Assembly: GCF_009755275.1 (NCBI RefSeq)
Contig: NZ_WQLA01000001.1
Span: forward strand, 1-64,000
Origin: Mucilaginibacter aquatilis
GTDB lineage: Bacteria > Bacteroidota > Bacteroidia > Sphingobacteriales > Sphingobacteriaceae
Length of the DNA stretch: 64,000 nt
Direction: 5' to 3'
Part shown: piece by piece, positions 41,886-51,184 of the stretch
Layout of the letters: each line of letters begins with the position of its first letter
How positions within the stretch are numbered: position 1 is the first letter of the stretch
Program-made: the position numbers and the translations under genes
The notes under the pieces: model-generated
The model's database searches: none
What the model was told of the DNA's origin: nothing
Seen by the model: the letters and a program-made list of their open reading frames with translations, nothing else

Positions 41886-43112
41886 ATGACCAACGATAGC
41901 CAAACCAAACGCCCCGCGGCACTTGGTTTTATATTTATAACCGTACTGATCGATACGCTTGGTCTTGGTGTTATAATTCCTGTTTTACCCGAGTTACTTG
42001 AAACCCTTGGCCATTATGATGTAAGCCAGGCATCGCAAATAAACGGTTACCTAACGTTTGTTTATGCGCTCATGCAATTTCTATTTTCATCGGTATTAGG
42101 CAACCTGAGCGACCGGTATGGCCGCAGGCCTGTATTGCTCATATCAATGGTTGGCTTTGGTATTGATTATGCCTTTATGGCTTTTGCTCCTACAGTTTTT
42201 TGGCTTTTTGTTGGGCGCATAATAGCTGGTATTGCGGGTGCAAGCAGCACTACCGCTACAGCTTACATTGCCGATGTTAGTACGGGCGATAACCGTGCTG
42301 CTAACTTTGGTATTATTGGTGCGGCAACCGGTCTTGGCTTTATTTTGGGTATTGCCTTGGGAGGATATCTTGGAGAAGTTGGCCTGAAAATACCTTTTAT
42401 GGCAGCTGCCGGCATGGCTTTGCTTAATGCATTGTACGGCTACTTTGTACTACCCGAATCGCTATCGGCGGAAAACCGGCGTGCGTTTAACTGGAAACAG
42501 GCTAATCCAATAAGCACCTTAAAAAAATTAGGCACCTATCCGGGTGTGTCAGGATTAATCAGCGCCTTCTTTTTAGTGTACATTGCCTCCAAGGCTGTGG
42601 AAAGCGTACTGGCCTTTTTCCTTGTTGAGAAGTTTGACTGGAGTAAAAGCGCAATAAGCAGTTTGGGTATTTTTATTGGTGTTTTACTGATAGCTATACA
42701 AGGAGGCCTGATAAGAATTGTGATACCAAAGCTGGGCCAGCAAAAAAGCATCATCGCTGGCTTGTTATTTTATGCTTTAGGGTTAATACTTATTGCTTTA
42801 TTTTCGAGCAAGGGTTGGTTAATGTACGTGTATATGATACCGTACTGCCTGGGTGGAATATCCGGACCGGCTTTGCAGGGCTTTATTACAAGCCAGCTAC
42901 AGCCTAATGAACAGGGCGAATTGCAAGGCGGACTAAACGGACTGGTAAGCATTACAACCGTTATAGGGCCTTTACTTATGAGCACACTATTCGCTCACTT
43001 CACTAACCCTAAAACATCATCCATTTATTTTCCGGGTGCACCCTATTTACTAGGGGCTATCCTGATGTTGATAAGCGTAGTAATAGCCGTTAGAAGCTTC
43101 AAGAAAGCATAG
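41886..43112 (+). CDS. MFS transporter, TetA-like (copy 2)
   Basis: A 408-residue paralogue of the preceding gene, aligned end to end, with [30 protein letters not shown] and GAATGLGFILGIALGG. In motif C the conserved proline of copy 1 (GPVLGG) is replaced (GIALGG), so its coupling may differ. The gap to copy 1 is 30 bases and the two are probably cotranscribed. Both frames are intact. Confidence 0.87.
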   Translation: MTNDSQTKRPAALGFIFITVLIDTLGLGVIIPVLPELLETLGHYDVSQASQINGYLTFVYALMQFLFSSVLGNLSDRYGRRPVLLISMVGFGIDYAFMAFAPTVFWLFVGRIIAGIAGASSTTATAYIADVSTGDNRAANFGIIGAATGLGFILGIALGGYLGEVGLKIPFMAAAGMALLNALYGYFVLPESLSAENRRAFNWKQANPISTLKKLGTYPGVSGLISAFFLVYIASKAVESVLAFFLVEKFDWSKSAISSLGIFIGVLLIAIQGGLIRIVIPKLGQQKSIIAGLLFYALGLILIALFSSKGWLMYVYMIPYCLGGISGPALQGFITSQLQPNEQGELQGGLNGLVSITTVIGPLLMSTLFAHFTNPKTSSIYFPGAPYLLGAILMLISVVIAVRSFKKA

Positions 43113-43144
43113 CCAATTACCCTTAATAATCAAAGCCTACGTTT

Positions 43145-44848
43145 CTAAAATTGCAATATCATTCCGCCTGCTGCGGGTAAGTTCAATCTTACCCCTTCCC
43201 CTATTTCTACGGTGTGTAACTTTTGATCTGTTAGTAAATCGGTAAACGTTACAGGGCCCATGCAGCCAATTTCACCTAATAGGTCGAATGGCAAATTGAC
43301 CCTTACGCTTTGCTCGTGCCGATTAAAGTTTACTGCTACTAAAATACGCTCGTTGCCAGTGTAACGTAGGTAGAAATAAACCTTGTCGCTGAAACCTTCG
43401 TTATGTTCGTTTGCCATCATCAGTTCGTAAAACTTGCCCTGGCTTATGGCTTCATAATTGGTGCATAGGTTTAATAACCTGCTATAAAAGTTTCGTAGCT
43501 GCTTTTGACTTTCGCTTAACAACGCCCCATCGTACTTACCATTATTAAGCCACTTTTGATGCTCAGGAACGCCCCAGTAATCAAATATGGTTGTACGGCC
43601 ATCATCTCCGCTAAATCCGCTTGCTCCTGTAGCAGGTTCACCAACTTCCTGCCCAAAGTAAACCATTACAGGTCCGCAATTTAAGGTTGCAGTTATAATC
43701 ATGCCCGGAATGGCTAACAGGGCATCGCCTGCAAAATAAGGCGATGCTATACGCTGCTCGTCATGATTTTCCATAAAACGTAGCATGCGTTCATCAAAGC
43801 CGCGGCAATCATTATTCCAAACGGCGTTAATTTGCCAACTACTACCGCCTTGTTCGTTACGTACCAAACGCTTAATTGCATCATACAGCCCCACCTTATC
43901 GTACAGGTAATCAAACTGACCATTAAACAGGTAGTTACCATACTGATGGGTTTGATATGCCTCGCCAATGAAAATCAAATCAGGATATTTTGCTTTAAGC
44001 TGCGGTATTAGCCATGCCCAGAACTCCATAGGGACATACTCAACCATATCACACCTGAAACCATCTATTCCTTTGCCTGCCCAATAGCTTAAAATGTGCA
44101 GCATTTTGTGCCATAGCGGCGGAACGGGCTCAAAATGCATGTGGTATCCGCCATTGAAATCAACCCCGTAATTGAGCTTTATTGTTTCAAACCAGTTATT
44201 AATAGACGGGCTGGCCGTGAACACATCGTCGCCGGTTCCTTTTGCCGGATACTCATCAAAACGCCCATCCTTTAACTGACTTTGAAGTTCCGGACCACCA
44301 GGCTCATAACCTTGAGGTACTGTAAAGGCTTGGCCCGGGATGTAATAGAAGTCATTGACAGGATTAAATGCTTGCGACGTATCATCGTCCGCACCAAAAT
44401 CACGTACGTCATCGGGTTTTACATCTGATTGATATGTTCGCGCCACATGATTTGGAACAAAATCAATAAGCACCTTCAAGTTGGCGGCGTGAGTACGGTT
44501 TATCAACTCCTCAAACTCAACCATCCTTTTACTTACATCAACAGCAAGATCGGGTGCTACGTCATAGTAATCTTTAATAGCATATGGCGACCCAGCACGT
44601 CCCTTTACCACATCCGGGTCGTCAGGTTTAATTCCATAGGCTGAGTAGTCGGTCATGGTTGCATGTTCAATTGCCCCGGTATACCATACGTGCGTAAATC
44701 CCATGGCCTTTATTTGGGAAAGGGCATTATCATCAATGTCATTGAATTTGCCGCAGCCATTCTCTTTAATTGAGCCGTAAAACTTGTTGGTGGTATTGGC
44801 GTTGCCAAATAGCCGGGGCAGTAACTGGTATATGATATGCTTATGCAT
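43145..44848 (-). CDS. alpha-amylase family glycoside hydrolase (GH13), cytosolic
   Basis: A 567-residue GH13 enzyme, probably acting on maltodextrin or another alpha-glucan. All four family regions are present: DFVPNHVAR, GFRCDMVEYVP (nucleophile near Asp267), FIGEAYQ (acid/base near Glu296) and FMENHDEQR (near Asp363), with a C-terminal beta-domain (ERILVAVNFNRHEQSVRVNL). There is no signal peptide with the ATG at 44848, so it is cytosolic; a TTG 21 bases upstream adds only a Thr run. It is divergent from the penicillin-acylase gene. No SusCD pair is nearby, so it is not part of a classical starch locus. Confidence 0.88.
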   Translation of the reverse strand: MHKHIIYQLLPRLFGNANTTNKFYGSIKENGCGKFNDIDDNALSQIKAMGFTHVWYTGAIEHATMTDYSAYGIKPDDPDVVKGRAGSPYAIKDYYDVAPDLAVDVSKRMVEFEELINRTHAANLKVLIDFVPNHVARTYQSDVKPDDVRDFGADDDTSQAFNPVNDFYYIPGQAFTVPQGYEPGGPELQSQLKDGRFDEYPAKGTGDDVFTASPSINNWFETIKLNYGVDFNGGYHMHFEPVPPLWHKMLHILSYWAGKGIDGFRCDMVEYVPMEFWAWLIPQLKAKYPDLIFIGEAYQTHQYGNYLFNGQFDYLYDKVGLYDAIKRLVRNEQGGSSWQINAVWNNDCRGFDERMLRFMENHDEQRIASPYFAGDALLAIPGMIITATLNCGPVMVYFGQEVGEPATGASGFSGDDGRTTIFDYWGVPEHQKWLNNGKYDGALLSESQKQLRNFYSRLLNLCTNYEAISQGKFYELMMANEHNEGFSDKVYFYLRYTGNERILVAVNFNRHEQSVRVNLPFDLLGEIGCMGPVTFTDLLTDQKLHTVEIGEGVRLNLPAAGGMILQF

Positions 44849-44971
44849 GGTAGTTGTAGTGTTTAACAAAAATATACATTGTTAATGTGCATTGCATCAG
44901 CAAATAATAATTCATTTTTTCAAACCCTAAGCTGCCTAACATAATTGATTGAAAATGGTTAAACTTGTATT

Positions 44972-47503
44972 ATGCCTGCTCAACCTACAAAGCTTACCGC
45001 AAATGACGTCGGCATAATTGAAACGTCGCAATTATCAAACTTCATAAATGCATCTGTTAATCCTTACATGAAAATTCTCAGAGCCGTGTTTTCCATGGCA
45101 CTTTTAGCAGTGCTTATATGGGCTTTACAAACCAAGTTTGGGCCTGTGCCGCCAATAGGTAAATTCATTAACCCGGCAACCGGATTTTGGCAAAATGCTG
45201 AAAGCAAAAACATTAGAAAAGAGGAAAGCCTTGAACTTACCGGACTTTACGACAAAGTAATTATCAGGTATGATGAAAATCGTGTACCTCATATTTTTGC
45301 CAAAAATGATCACGACTTATACATGGCCCAAGGCTACGTAACAGCTACCGACCGCTTGTGGCAAATGGATATTCAAACGCGTAACGCGGCTGGGCGACTA
45401 GCCGAGGTTATAGGTCCATCAGTTTTGGAGGTCGACCGTTATAACCGCCGTACAGGTATGGTATACGGTGCCGAAGAGGCCTTGAAAGGCATAAAGAAAG
45501 ACTCACGAACCAAATTGGCGGTTGAAGCATATTCAGCTGGCATTAATCAATTTATAAATAACTTAACCATTCGTAATTATCCGGTTGAATTTAAGCTGCT
45601 TGACTATAAACCCGAAACCTGGACGACACTCAATACTGCGCTATTACTTAAGCTGATGTCACAAACGCTGGCCGGGGGATCGGATGATATGGAGATGACG
45701 GCGGTACTTAACAAATTTGGTGCAGCAGTAACCCGTGATCTTTTCCCCGATCAAAATTACCAGGAAGATCCGATAATTCCGTCAGGTACCAGATGGAATT
45801 TCACTCCTTTAAAAATTCCGCAACCATCATCAGGTTTTAAACGAATGATGCAAACCGGCGCAATGCGGCCGAAGGCAAAAACCGAAGGCATTGGCAGCAA
45901 TAACTGGGCTGTAGCGGGCAGTAAAAGTGCTACGGGCTACCCGCTATTGGCAAACGACCCGCATTTAAACCTTACGTTTCCATCCATTTGGTATCAGGTG
46001 CAATTACATGCACCCGGGGTAAATGTACAGGGCGTTTCGTTACCCGGCTCACCGTTTGTCATTATTGGCTACAATTCCCAAACCAGCTGGGGCTTTACCA
46101 ACGTTGATGCCGATGTGCTTGACTGGTATCAACTCAAATTCAAAGACAACGCTAAAACTGAGTACTGGTATAAAAATCAGTGGAATAAAACCACACGACG
46201 TAAAGAGGTGATTAAGGTACGCGGGCAAAGTGATATAACCGAGCAGGTGATTTATACTCACTTTGGGCCTGTGGTGTATGATGAAGGAACTAAAGCACCT
46301 ACCATTATAAACAAGGTGCCGGCAGGCATGGCCATGAAGTGGATAGCACATAAACAGTCGAACGACTTACTTACCTTTTATCTACTTAACCGTGGTAAAA
46401 ATTATGGTGACTATCGCAAAGCACTTAGCACGTACTCTGCACCGGCACAAAACTTTATTTTTGCCAGCAACACCGATATAGCTATCACGCCAAACGGCGA
46501 GTTTCCGCTTAAGTACCCGGGGCAGGGAAAATTTATACTCGATGGTACTGACCCTGATGATGACTGGCATGAACGTGTACCGGCCAATCAAAATCCAACA
46601 GTTAAAAATCCGGCGCGTGGTTTTGTAAGCTCTGCTAACCAATCCCCCACTGATAAAACGTATCCGTATTACCTTAACTGGCAATTCGGCGGTTATCAGC
46701 GTGGCAAGCGTATAAACGACCGGCTTACTGCCATGAGCAAAATTACTGTAGATAGTATGCGACTGCTACAAACGGATAATTACAGTGTTACAGCACATGA
46801 TGTGTTACCAACTTTATTAAGCTATCTTGACTCTACAAAACTAGATGGGACGCAAAAATCGGCATTAAGAAGTGTTTCCCGGTGGAATTTGCAATATGAT
46901 GCAAAATCAGTGGGTGCTACCATTTTTAACAACTGGTGGAACAGTCTTTATAACTTAATATGGCAAGATGAATTTGATACACCCGATAAGGCGTTACGCA
47001 GACCCTCGCGAGATAGAACAATCCAACTTTTGCTCACCCAGCCTAATGCAAAGTGGTTTGATGATGTAAGAACGCCTACGGTTGAAAGCTGTGCCGATTT
47101 AGTGAGCAGGGCCTTTAACGTAACGGTTGATGAACTTACTAAAAAGTACGGCACCCCGGGCGAACGCTGGGCATGGGGAACAGTGAGGCCTGTTGCTATT
47201 AATCATATAGCCAAATTGCCTGGCTTCGGATCGGATATGTTTGCTTCTGGTGGTAACAGCGGCATAATCAACGCCATGAGTGGTGAGGCTGGCCCGTCAT
47301 GGCGTATGGTGGTGCAAATGGGACCTGAAGTTAAAGGTTATGGTATTTATCCGGGCGGACAATCGGGCAACCCGGGTAGCTTCTACTACACAAACCTGCT
47401 TCAAACCTGGAAAGACGGAAAACTTAATGAACTACTTCTCTTAAAATCTCCTACAGACAAGGAAGACAAAGTAAAGAGTACCCTTATCCTGAATAAAAAG
47501 TAG
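44972..47503 (+). CDS. penicillin acylase family protein (Ntn hydrolase, peptidase S45)
   Basis: An 843-residue precursor of the Ntn-hydrolase family that includes penicillin, cephalosporin and acyl-homoserine-lactone acylases. A membrane helix at about 34-53 (AVFSMALLAVLIWALQT) follows a 33-residue hydrophilic start, so it looks like a membrane-anchored rather than a cleaved protein. The alpha chain runs to Gly308, and the autocatalytic site is GIGSNNW with Ser309 as the new N-terminal nucleophile. The beta chain includes ANDPHLNLTFPSIWY and the C-terminal GGQSGNPGSFYYTNLLQTWKDGK. Substrate unknown; quorum-signal or antibiotic amide cleavage is possible. Confidence 0.87.
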   Translation: MPAQPTKLTANDVGIIETSQLSNFINASVNPYMKILRAVFSMALLAVLIWALQTKFGPVPPIGKFINPATGFWQNAESKNIRKEESLELTGLYDKVIIRYDENRVPHIFAKNDHDLYMAQGYVTATDRLWQMDIQTRNAAGRLAEVIGPSVLEVDRYNRRTGMVYGAEEALKGIKKDSRTKLAVEAYSAGINQFINNLTIRNYPVEFKLLDYKPETWTTLNTALLLKLMSQTLAGGSDDMEMTAVLNKFGAAVTRDLFPDQNYQEDPIIPSGTRWNFTPLKIPQPSSGFKRMMQTGAMRPKAKTEGIGSNNWAVAGSKSATGYPLLANDPHLNLTFPSIWYQVQLHAPGVNVQGVSLPGSPFVIIGYNSQTSWGFTNVDADVLDWYQLKFKDNAKTEYWYKNQWNKTTRRKEVIKVRGQSDITEQVIYTHFGPVVYDEGTKAPTIINKVPAGMAMKWIAHKQSNDLLTFYLLNRGKNYGDYRKALSTYSAPAQNFIFASNTDIAITPNGEFPLKYPGQGKFILDGTDPDDDWHERVPANQNPTVKNPARGFVSSANQSPTDKTYPYYLNWQFGGYQRGKRINDRLTAMSKITVDSMRLLQTDNYSVTAHDVLPTLLSYLDSTKLDGTQKSALRSVSRWNLQYDAKSVGATIFNNWWNSLYNLIWQDEFDTPDKALRRPSRDRTIQLLLTQPNAKWFDDVRTPTVESCADLVSRAFNVTVDELTKKYGTPGERWAWGTVRPVAINHIAKLPGFGSDMFASGGNSGIINAMSGEAGPSWRMVVQMGPEVKGYGIYPGGQSGNPGSFYYTNLLQTWKDGKLNELLLLKSPTDKEDKVKSTLILNKK

Positions 47504-47556
47504 AGATTTAAACGCTATTCAATTAAGACAAAAAATAAAAATACTTTAAATAACCT

Positions 47557-47916
47557 ATGCTATTCATACTCATTTTTATACTAAGCCTTGCTACAAGTTA
47601 TGTGCTGCCATGGTGGGCCGCGGCTGCCATAGCGTTTGTGCTTAGTATTTACGCCGGTACAAAACCAGCGCAGGCATTTTGGTCGGGGTTTGGGTCGGTG
47701 TTTCTTGTTTGGGTAGTGCTGGCTTTATTTAAAAGCATACCTAACAATCATATTTTAGCTACACGTGTGGCGCAACTATTTGGCTTACCGCATTGGCTAT
47801 TACTGCTGTTTATAACTGCGCTAATAGGTGGGCTGGTAGGCGGAATAGCATCACTTGCCGGCCTGTATGTTAAACGTATATTTGAAAAACCGGCAACTGA
47901 ACATAAAGCAGTTTAA
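47557..47916 (+). CDS. small four-helix membrane protein
   Basis: A 119-residue protein, almost entirely hydrophobic, with about four membrane helices (LFILIFILSLATSYVL, WWAAAAIAFVLSIYAG, FWSGFGSVFLVWVVLALF, LLLLFITALIGGLVGGIASLAGLYV). The last helix has GxxxG-type glycine spacing. It is not recognised beyond that. It starts 54 bases after the penicillin acylase gene and could be cotranscribed with it. Confidence 0.65.
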   Translation: MLFILIFILSLATSYVLPWWAAAAIAFVLSIYAGTKPAQAFWSGFGSVFLVWVVLALFKSIPNNHILATRVAQLFGLPHWLLLLFITALIGGLVGGIASLAGLYVKRIFEKPATEHKAV

Positions 47917-48025
47917 ATAAAAATGCGAAGAGTAAAACAGCTTTTGCAGCCAACTGAATACTTGGCAATGCTCTATCTGATTTACTCTTCACAATAATTT
48001 AAGCGAGCTCTATAAACACCCCTTG

Positions 48026-48697
48026 TTACATACCTTTTAAAACTGATTTAAACTCAACTACGGCGGTTGATGCAGTTTTATTGGTTTCGAAAACTTTTTG
48101 TGAGGTAGTGCCAGAACCGTAAAAGTTAGCAAGTGAAGTTTTATCAATAGCCAGGTTTGATCCGTTTATACTTATTCCTGCAAACAAACCTTTGCTGCGT
48201 GAATATGAATAAACCTCGGCCTCAAAACTATGATCGGTGCTGGCTGTTGAGCTGCGCCCTACCGGCCCGGCAGACGCTGATATATCTCCGCCAATGGTAA
48301 AATCGCCGTTTTTCACCTTGGTAAGTACACCTTTATTTTTAAAAATAAGCACCAGGTCAACTGCCTGAACACCTATTTGAAAACCAATGCTGCCACCTGT
48401 AAGTGTAATAAACACAGGATTACTCCACGTTCCATCAGCGAGTTTAACCGTGGCAATACCCTTACCACGTTTGCCGCCAATGCCGAAACCTGCATTTATT
48501 AATTTAGGAATAACAACAATACCTTCTGTTTGCTTAAGTAGTTCCTGCGGTATGGTCTCATCCATTTCGGTAAACGTTTTAAGCACTTTGGTTGAATTTT
48601 GAATACGCTCCGTTTCCTTCCCGGCATCCGCGGCCGAGGCAAGCACCAACACTAAACTCAATAGTGCGGGTGTTAAAAAAAATCTAAAAAATCTCAT
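48026..48697 (-). CDS. SYLF-domain (Ysc84-type) lipid-binding protein
   Basis: A 223-residue secreted protein with a signal peptide (MRFFRFFLTPALLSLVLVLASAADA) and a complete SYLF domain: IPQELLKQTEGIVVIPKLINAGFGIGGKRGKGIATVKLADGTWSNPVFITLTGGSIGFQIGVQAVDLVLIF. SYLF proteins bind phosphoinositide-like lipids in eukaryotes; bacterial ones are periplasmic or outer-membrane-associated with no settled role. The ATG at 48697 gives a good signal peptide; a TTG 24 bases upstream is less likely. Confidence 0.85.
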   Translation of the reverse strand: MRFFRFFLTPALLSLVLVLASAADAGKETERIQNSTKVLKTFTEMDETIPQELLKQTEGIVVIPKLINAGFGIGGKRGKGIATVKLADGTWSNPVFITLTGGSIGFQIGVQAVDLVLIFKNKGVLTKVKNGDFTIGGDISASAGPVGRSSTASTDHSFEAEVYSYSRSKGLFAGISINGSNLAIDKTSLANFYGSGTTSQKVFETNKTASTAVVEFKSVLKGM

Positions 48698-48717
48698 TCT
48701 GGTAGAATTTAAATAGT

Positions 48718-48731
48718 GCAATTATAATTGC
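48718..48731. promoter_or_regulatory. 14-bp palindrome before the SYLF gene
   Basis: GCAATTATAATTGC is a perfect palindrome 21 bases upstream of the SYLF ATG. Candidate operator, weak because it is AT-rich and alone. Confidence 0.3.
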
Positions 48732-48841
48732 GGTTAACCTTTAAACACCACCAAAAGGTTAAAGTTTACCTCAGGGCGGTATTGTTTGTCGGGTAACTGT
48801 AATCAATAAGTGGTAACATAACGTTTACTGTGCAGCCTTGT

Positions 48842-48849
48842 TATCTTTG
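48842..48849 (+). promoter_or_regulatory. -7 element for the LuxE-like gene
   Basis: TATCTTTG, exact match, ending 3 bases before the ATG at 48853. Confidence 0.5.
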
Positions 48850-48852
48850 CAC

Positions 48853-49839
48853 ATGCAAAAACCGTTGCAGCAACAAATTTTCTCTATAAATAGTAATCAG
48901 CAGTTTGAACATGCTGCCCTTGAAATTTTCAGGTATCAAGCCCATCATAACGCCGTTTACAAAGAATTTATTAACGGCCTGCAGGTTAAAGCCGAGGAAG
49001 TTACGAACGTTAAGCAAATTCCTTTTTTACCTGTTGAGTTTTTTAAGAACCACAACGTGGTAAGCACCTCGGCACAACCTCAAATAACATTTAGTAGCTC
49101 GGGCACAACGGGTATGATAACCAGCAGGCATTATGTAAGCGACGTGAGCTGGTATGAAGAAAGTTTTAGGCGCGCATTTAAACTTTTTTATGGTGGTATA
49201 AGCAACTACTGCGTTTTGGCTTTGCTGCCTGCTTACCTTGAGCGCGAAGGCTCATCATTAGTTTATATGGCCGATGATTTTATTAAACTCTCAGATCACC
49301 CGCAAAGCGGCTTCTATCTTTACAATCATGCCGAGCTGCATAATCAGTTACTTGAACTGAAAAAGGCAGGAACCCCAACTTTACTTATTGGCGTAACATT
49401 TGCCCTCCTTGATTTTGCCGAGCAGCATGCTATAAACTTCCCCAACCTTGTTGTTATGGAAACAGGAGGAATGAAAGGCCGGCGTAAGGAGATGATAAGA
49501 CAAGAGCTGCATGACATTTTATGTAAGGGATTTGGCGTGAACGCCATCCACTCAGAATACGGAATGACGGAATTGCTATCACAAGCATACTCTAAAGGCG
49601 ACGGTATATTTAACTGTCCGCCCTGGATGCGCATTATTACCCGCGACACCAATGACCCGCTTAGCATTGTAGAGAACGGCAAAACCGGCGGCGTAAATAT
49701 TATAGATTTAGCTAACATAAATTCCTGTTCTTTTATTGCCACCCAGGATTTAGGAAAGGTTTATAACGATGGCTCATTTGAAATTTTAGGCCGATTTGAT
49801 TCATCTGACATCAGAGGGTGCAATTTGCTAGTGCAATAA
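48853..49839 (+). CDS. LuxE/PaaK-family acyl-protein synthetase-like protein
   Basis: A 328-residue adenylate-forming protein of the LuxE branch, which activates an acyl group as acyl-AMP and passes it on. The P-loop-like motif is TFSSSGTTGMITSRHYV, and the core has VVMETGGMKGRRKEM and the Glu-Tyr-Gly-Met-Thr motif SEYGMTELLSQAY, with the C-terminal FIATQDLGKVYNDGSFEILGRFDSSDIRGC. There are no luxCD partners, so bioluminescence is not implied; in Bacteroidota these genes are thought to feed a cell-wall or lipid modification. The start is fixed by the promoter box 3 bases upstream. Confidence 0.82.
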   Translation: MQKPLQQQIFSINSNQQFEHAALEIFRYQAHHNAVYKEFINGLQVKAEEVTNVKQIPFLPVEFFKNHNVVSTSAQPQITFSSSGTTGMITSRHYVSDVSWYEESFRRAFKLFYGGISNYCVLALLPAYLEREGSSLVYMADDFIKLSDHPQSGFYLYNHAELHNQLLELKKAGTPTLLIGVTFALLDFAEQHAINFPNLVVMETGGMKGRRKEMIRQELHDILCKGFGVNAIHSEYGMTELLSQAYSKGDGIFNCPPWMRIITRDTNDPLSIVENGKTGGVNIIDLANINSCSFIATQDLGKVYNDGSFEILGRFDSSDIRGCNLLVQ

Positions 49840-49884
49840 CATTTGCATGTATTAGGTGTTGATGCTTTAAGAGGCTATTTTTAT

Positions 49885-49892
49885 TACATTTG
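49885..49892 (+). promoter_or_regulatory. -7 element for the PH-SHOCT gene
   Basis: TACATTTG, exact match, 21 bases before the ATG at 49914. Confidence 0.5.
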
Positions 49893-49913
49893 ATACTGAA
49901 AATTAATCTTTTT

Positions 49914-50597
49914 ATGATTGAAAAATTTTTAAACGATCAGCAAGATCCTAAAGCCGTTGAAAAAGTTTATTCCCGATTGGTTGAGCTATTACCCGCAGGC
50001 GAGGAAACCTTATATATTGCTACCCAAAAAAAGCCTTTGGTAAACTTATTACCCGATACCATAGTGATTACCAATCGCAGGGTATTGTTTTTTACGCCTG
50101 CCAATTTAGGACTTTCATTAAAGTTTATTGACTTTACCTGGAAAGATATCGCAGATGTGAGCATGAAAGAGGAAATTATTGGCTCGGTGTTCATCATAAA
50201 AACTACTAAAGGCGCCGAAATGGGCGTTGATTATCTTCCAAAAGTTCAGGGCCGCAAGCTTTACCAGTATTCGCAGGAATGCCGCGAAAATGAACGTAAA
50301 CGCGAAGAGCTGCAAAGAGTACAACATACCCCTGCAGCACGTTTAACCGATAAACCAATTGATGAGCCGGTAAAGCAACCAAATGAAGAAACACCACCTA
50401 CGCCGCAACCTGCAACCATTGCACCTCCGGCGCCTGAACCCGCTCCGGCCGCAATACCTGCCCCTGCTCCAATAATTGAAACCAAGCCCGATGAGCTAAC
50501 AGAAAAGCTTAAAAAGCTAAAAATGCTGTTTGATAACGGCCTTATTTCACAAGAAGAGTACAACCAAAAGAAGATGGAGTTGTTAAGCGAATTATAA
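49914..50597 (+). CDS. PH-like domain protein with SHOCT tail
   Basis: A 227-residue protein from the ATG at 49914. Residues 20-120 form a bacterial PH-like domain (EETLYIATQKKPLVNLLPDTIVITNRRVLFFTPANLGLSLKFIDFTWKDIADVSMKE), then a charged linker, a 50-residue Pro/Ala-rich region (about 150-190), and a C-terminal SHOCT motif (EKLKKLKMLFDNGLISQEEYNQKKMELLSEL). SHOCT helices act as oligomerisation or targeting elements; no signal peptide is present. It is followed after 11 bases by the MarR-like gene. Confidence 0.8.
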   Translation: MIEKFLNDQQDPKAVEKVYSRLVELLPAGEETLYIATQKKPLVNLLPDTIVITNRRVLFFTPANLGLSLKFIDFTWKDIADVSMKEEIIGSVFIIKTTKGAEMGVDYLPKVQGRKLYQYSQECRENERKREELQRVQHTPAARLTDKPIDEPVKQPNEETPPTPQPATIAPPAPEPAPAAIPAPAPIIETKPDELTEKLKKLKMLFDNGLISQEEYNQKKMELLSEL

Positions 50598-50608
50598 CTA
50601 ATTTGCTT

Positions 50609-51034
50609 ATGCCGTATAAAACTGGTGAACAAAAACCCATAGGATGGTACCTTAGAAAAGCCGATCAGCGCATTACCGATTTTTTTGAAGAGGTATTTGA
50701 CAGGCATTGTATAACCCGTTACCATTGGATGCTTTTGAGCGCCATTGCTGATAAAGAAACTATAAACGTTAAAATTTTTCAACCCGACAATAAATACTTC
50801 TTCACTCCCGAAAGATTGAACGGAGTAGCTGAAAATCTGGTAACAAGAGGCTGGATAAAGGCTGTTGAGAAAGATGAATATGCGCTAACTGATAACGGCA
50901 AAAAATTATATAATGCTCTTGAAGCCGATTACATGATGAGCCTGAGGCAAATGATGTTAGGCGTTACTGATGATGAGTATAACCAGGTAGTTAAGGTGTT
51001 AGACAGAATAATTACCAACCTTGCCAAGAAGTAA
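50609..51034 (+). CDS. MarR-like winged-helix protein
   Basis: A 141-residue helical protein that resembles MarR-type regulators: ADQRITDFFEEVFDRHCITRYHWMLLSAIADKETI (first helices), FFTPERLNGVAENLVTRGWIKAVEKDEYALTDNGKKLYNALEADY (recognition helix and wing), then a C-terminal helix used for dimers. The DNA-binding helix is less canonical than usual, so a DNA-binding role is likely but not certain. It starts 11 bases after the PH-SHOCT gene and a strong terminator follows, so they form one transcript. Confidence 0.7.
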   Translation: MPYKTGEQKPIGWYLRKADQRITDFFEEVFDRHCITRYHWMLLSAIADKETINVKIFQPDNKYFFTPERLNGVAENLVTRGWIKAVEKDEYALTDNGKKLYNALEADYMMSLRQMMLGVTDDEYNQVVKVLDRIITNLAKK

Positions 51035-51070
51035 AGGGAGTACCATCTCGTTAATTCTCATACAACAAGA

Positions 51071-51106
51071 AACTCCTGTTTGCTCGCCAAACAGGAGTTT
51101 TTTTTG
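51071..51106 (+). terminator. terminator after the MarR-like gene
   Basis: AACTCCTGTTTG pairs perfectly with CAAACAGGAGTT around a 5-base loop, then eight T. Confidence 0.92.
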
Positions 51107-51184
51107 AAGCAATATTAAACTATTAACTGATGATAACGCTGCATGCTTCTTGCGGCGGTATGCTTTATACCACTAAGGGTGTTT

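Noticed and set aside
40584..43112. Single transporter split by a frameshift
   Set aside because: Both frames are full length with twelve helices and their own ATG; they are paralogues.
48853..49839. Bioluminescence (lux) locus
   Set aside because: Only a LuxE-like protein is present; luxA-D are absent nearby.
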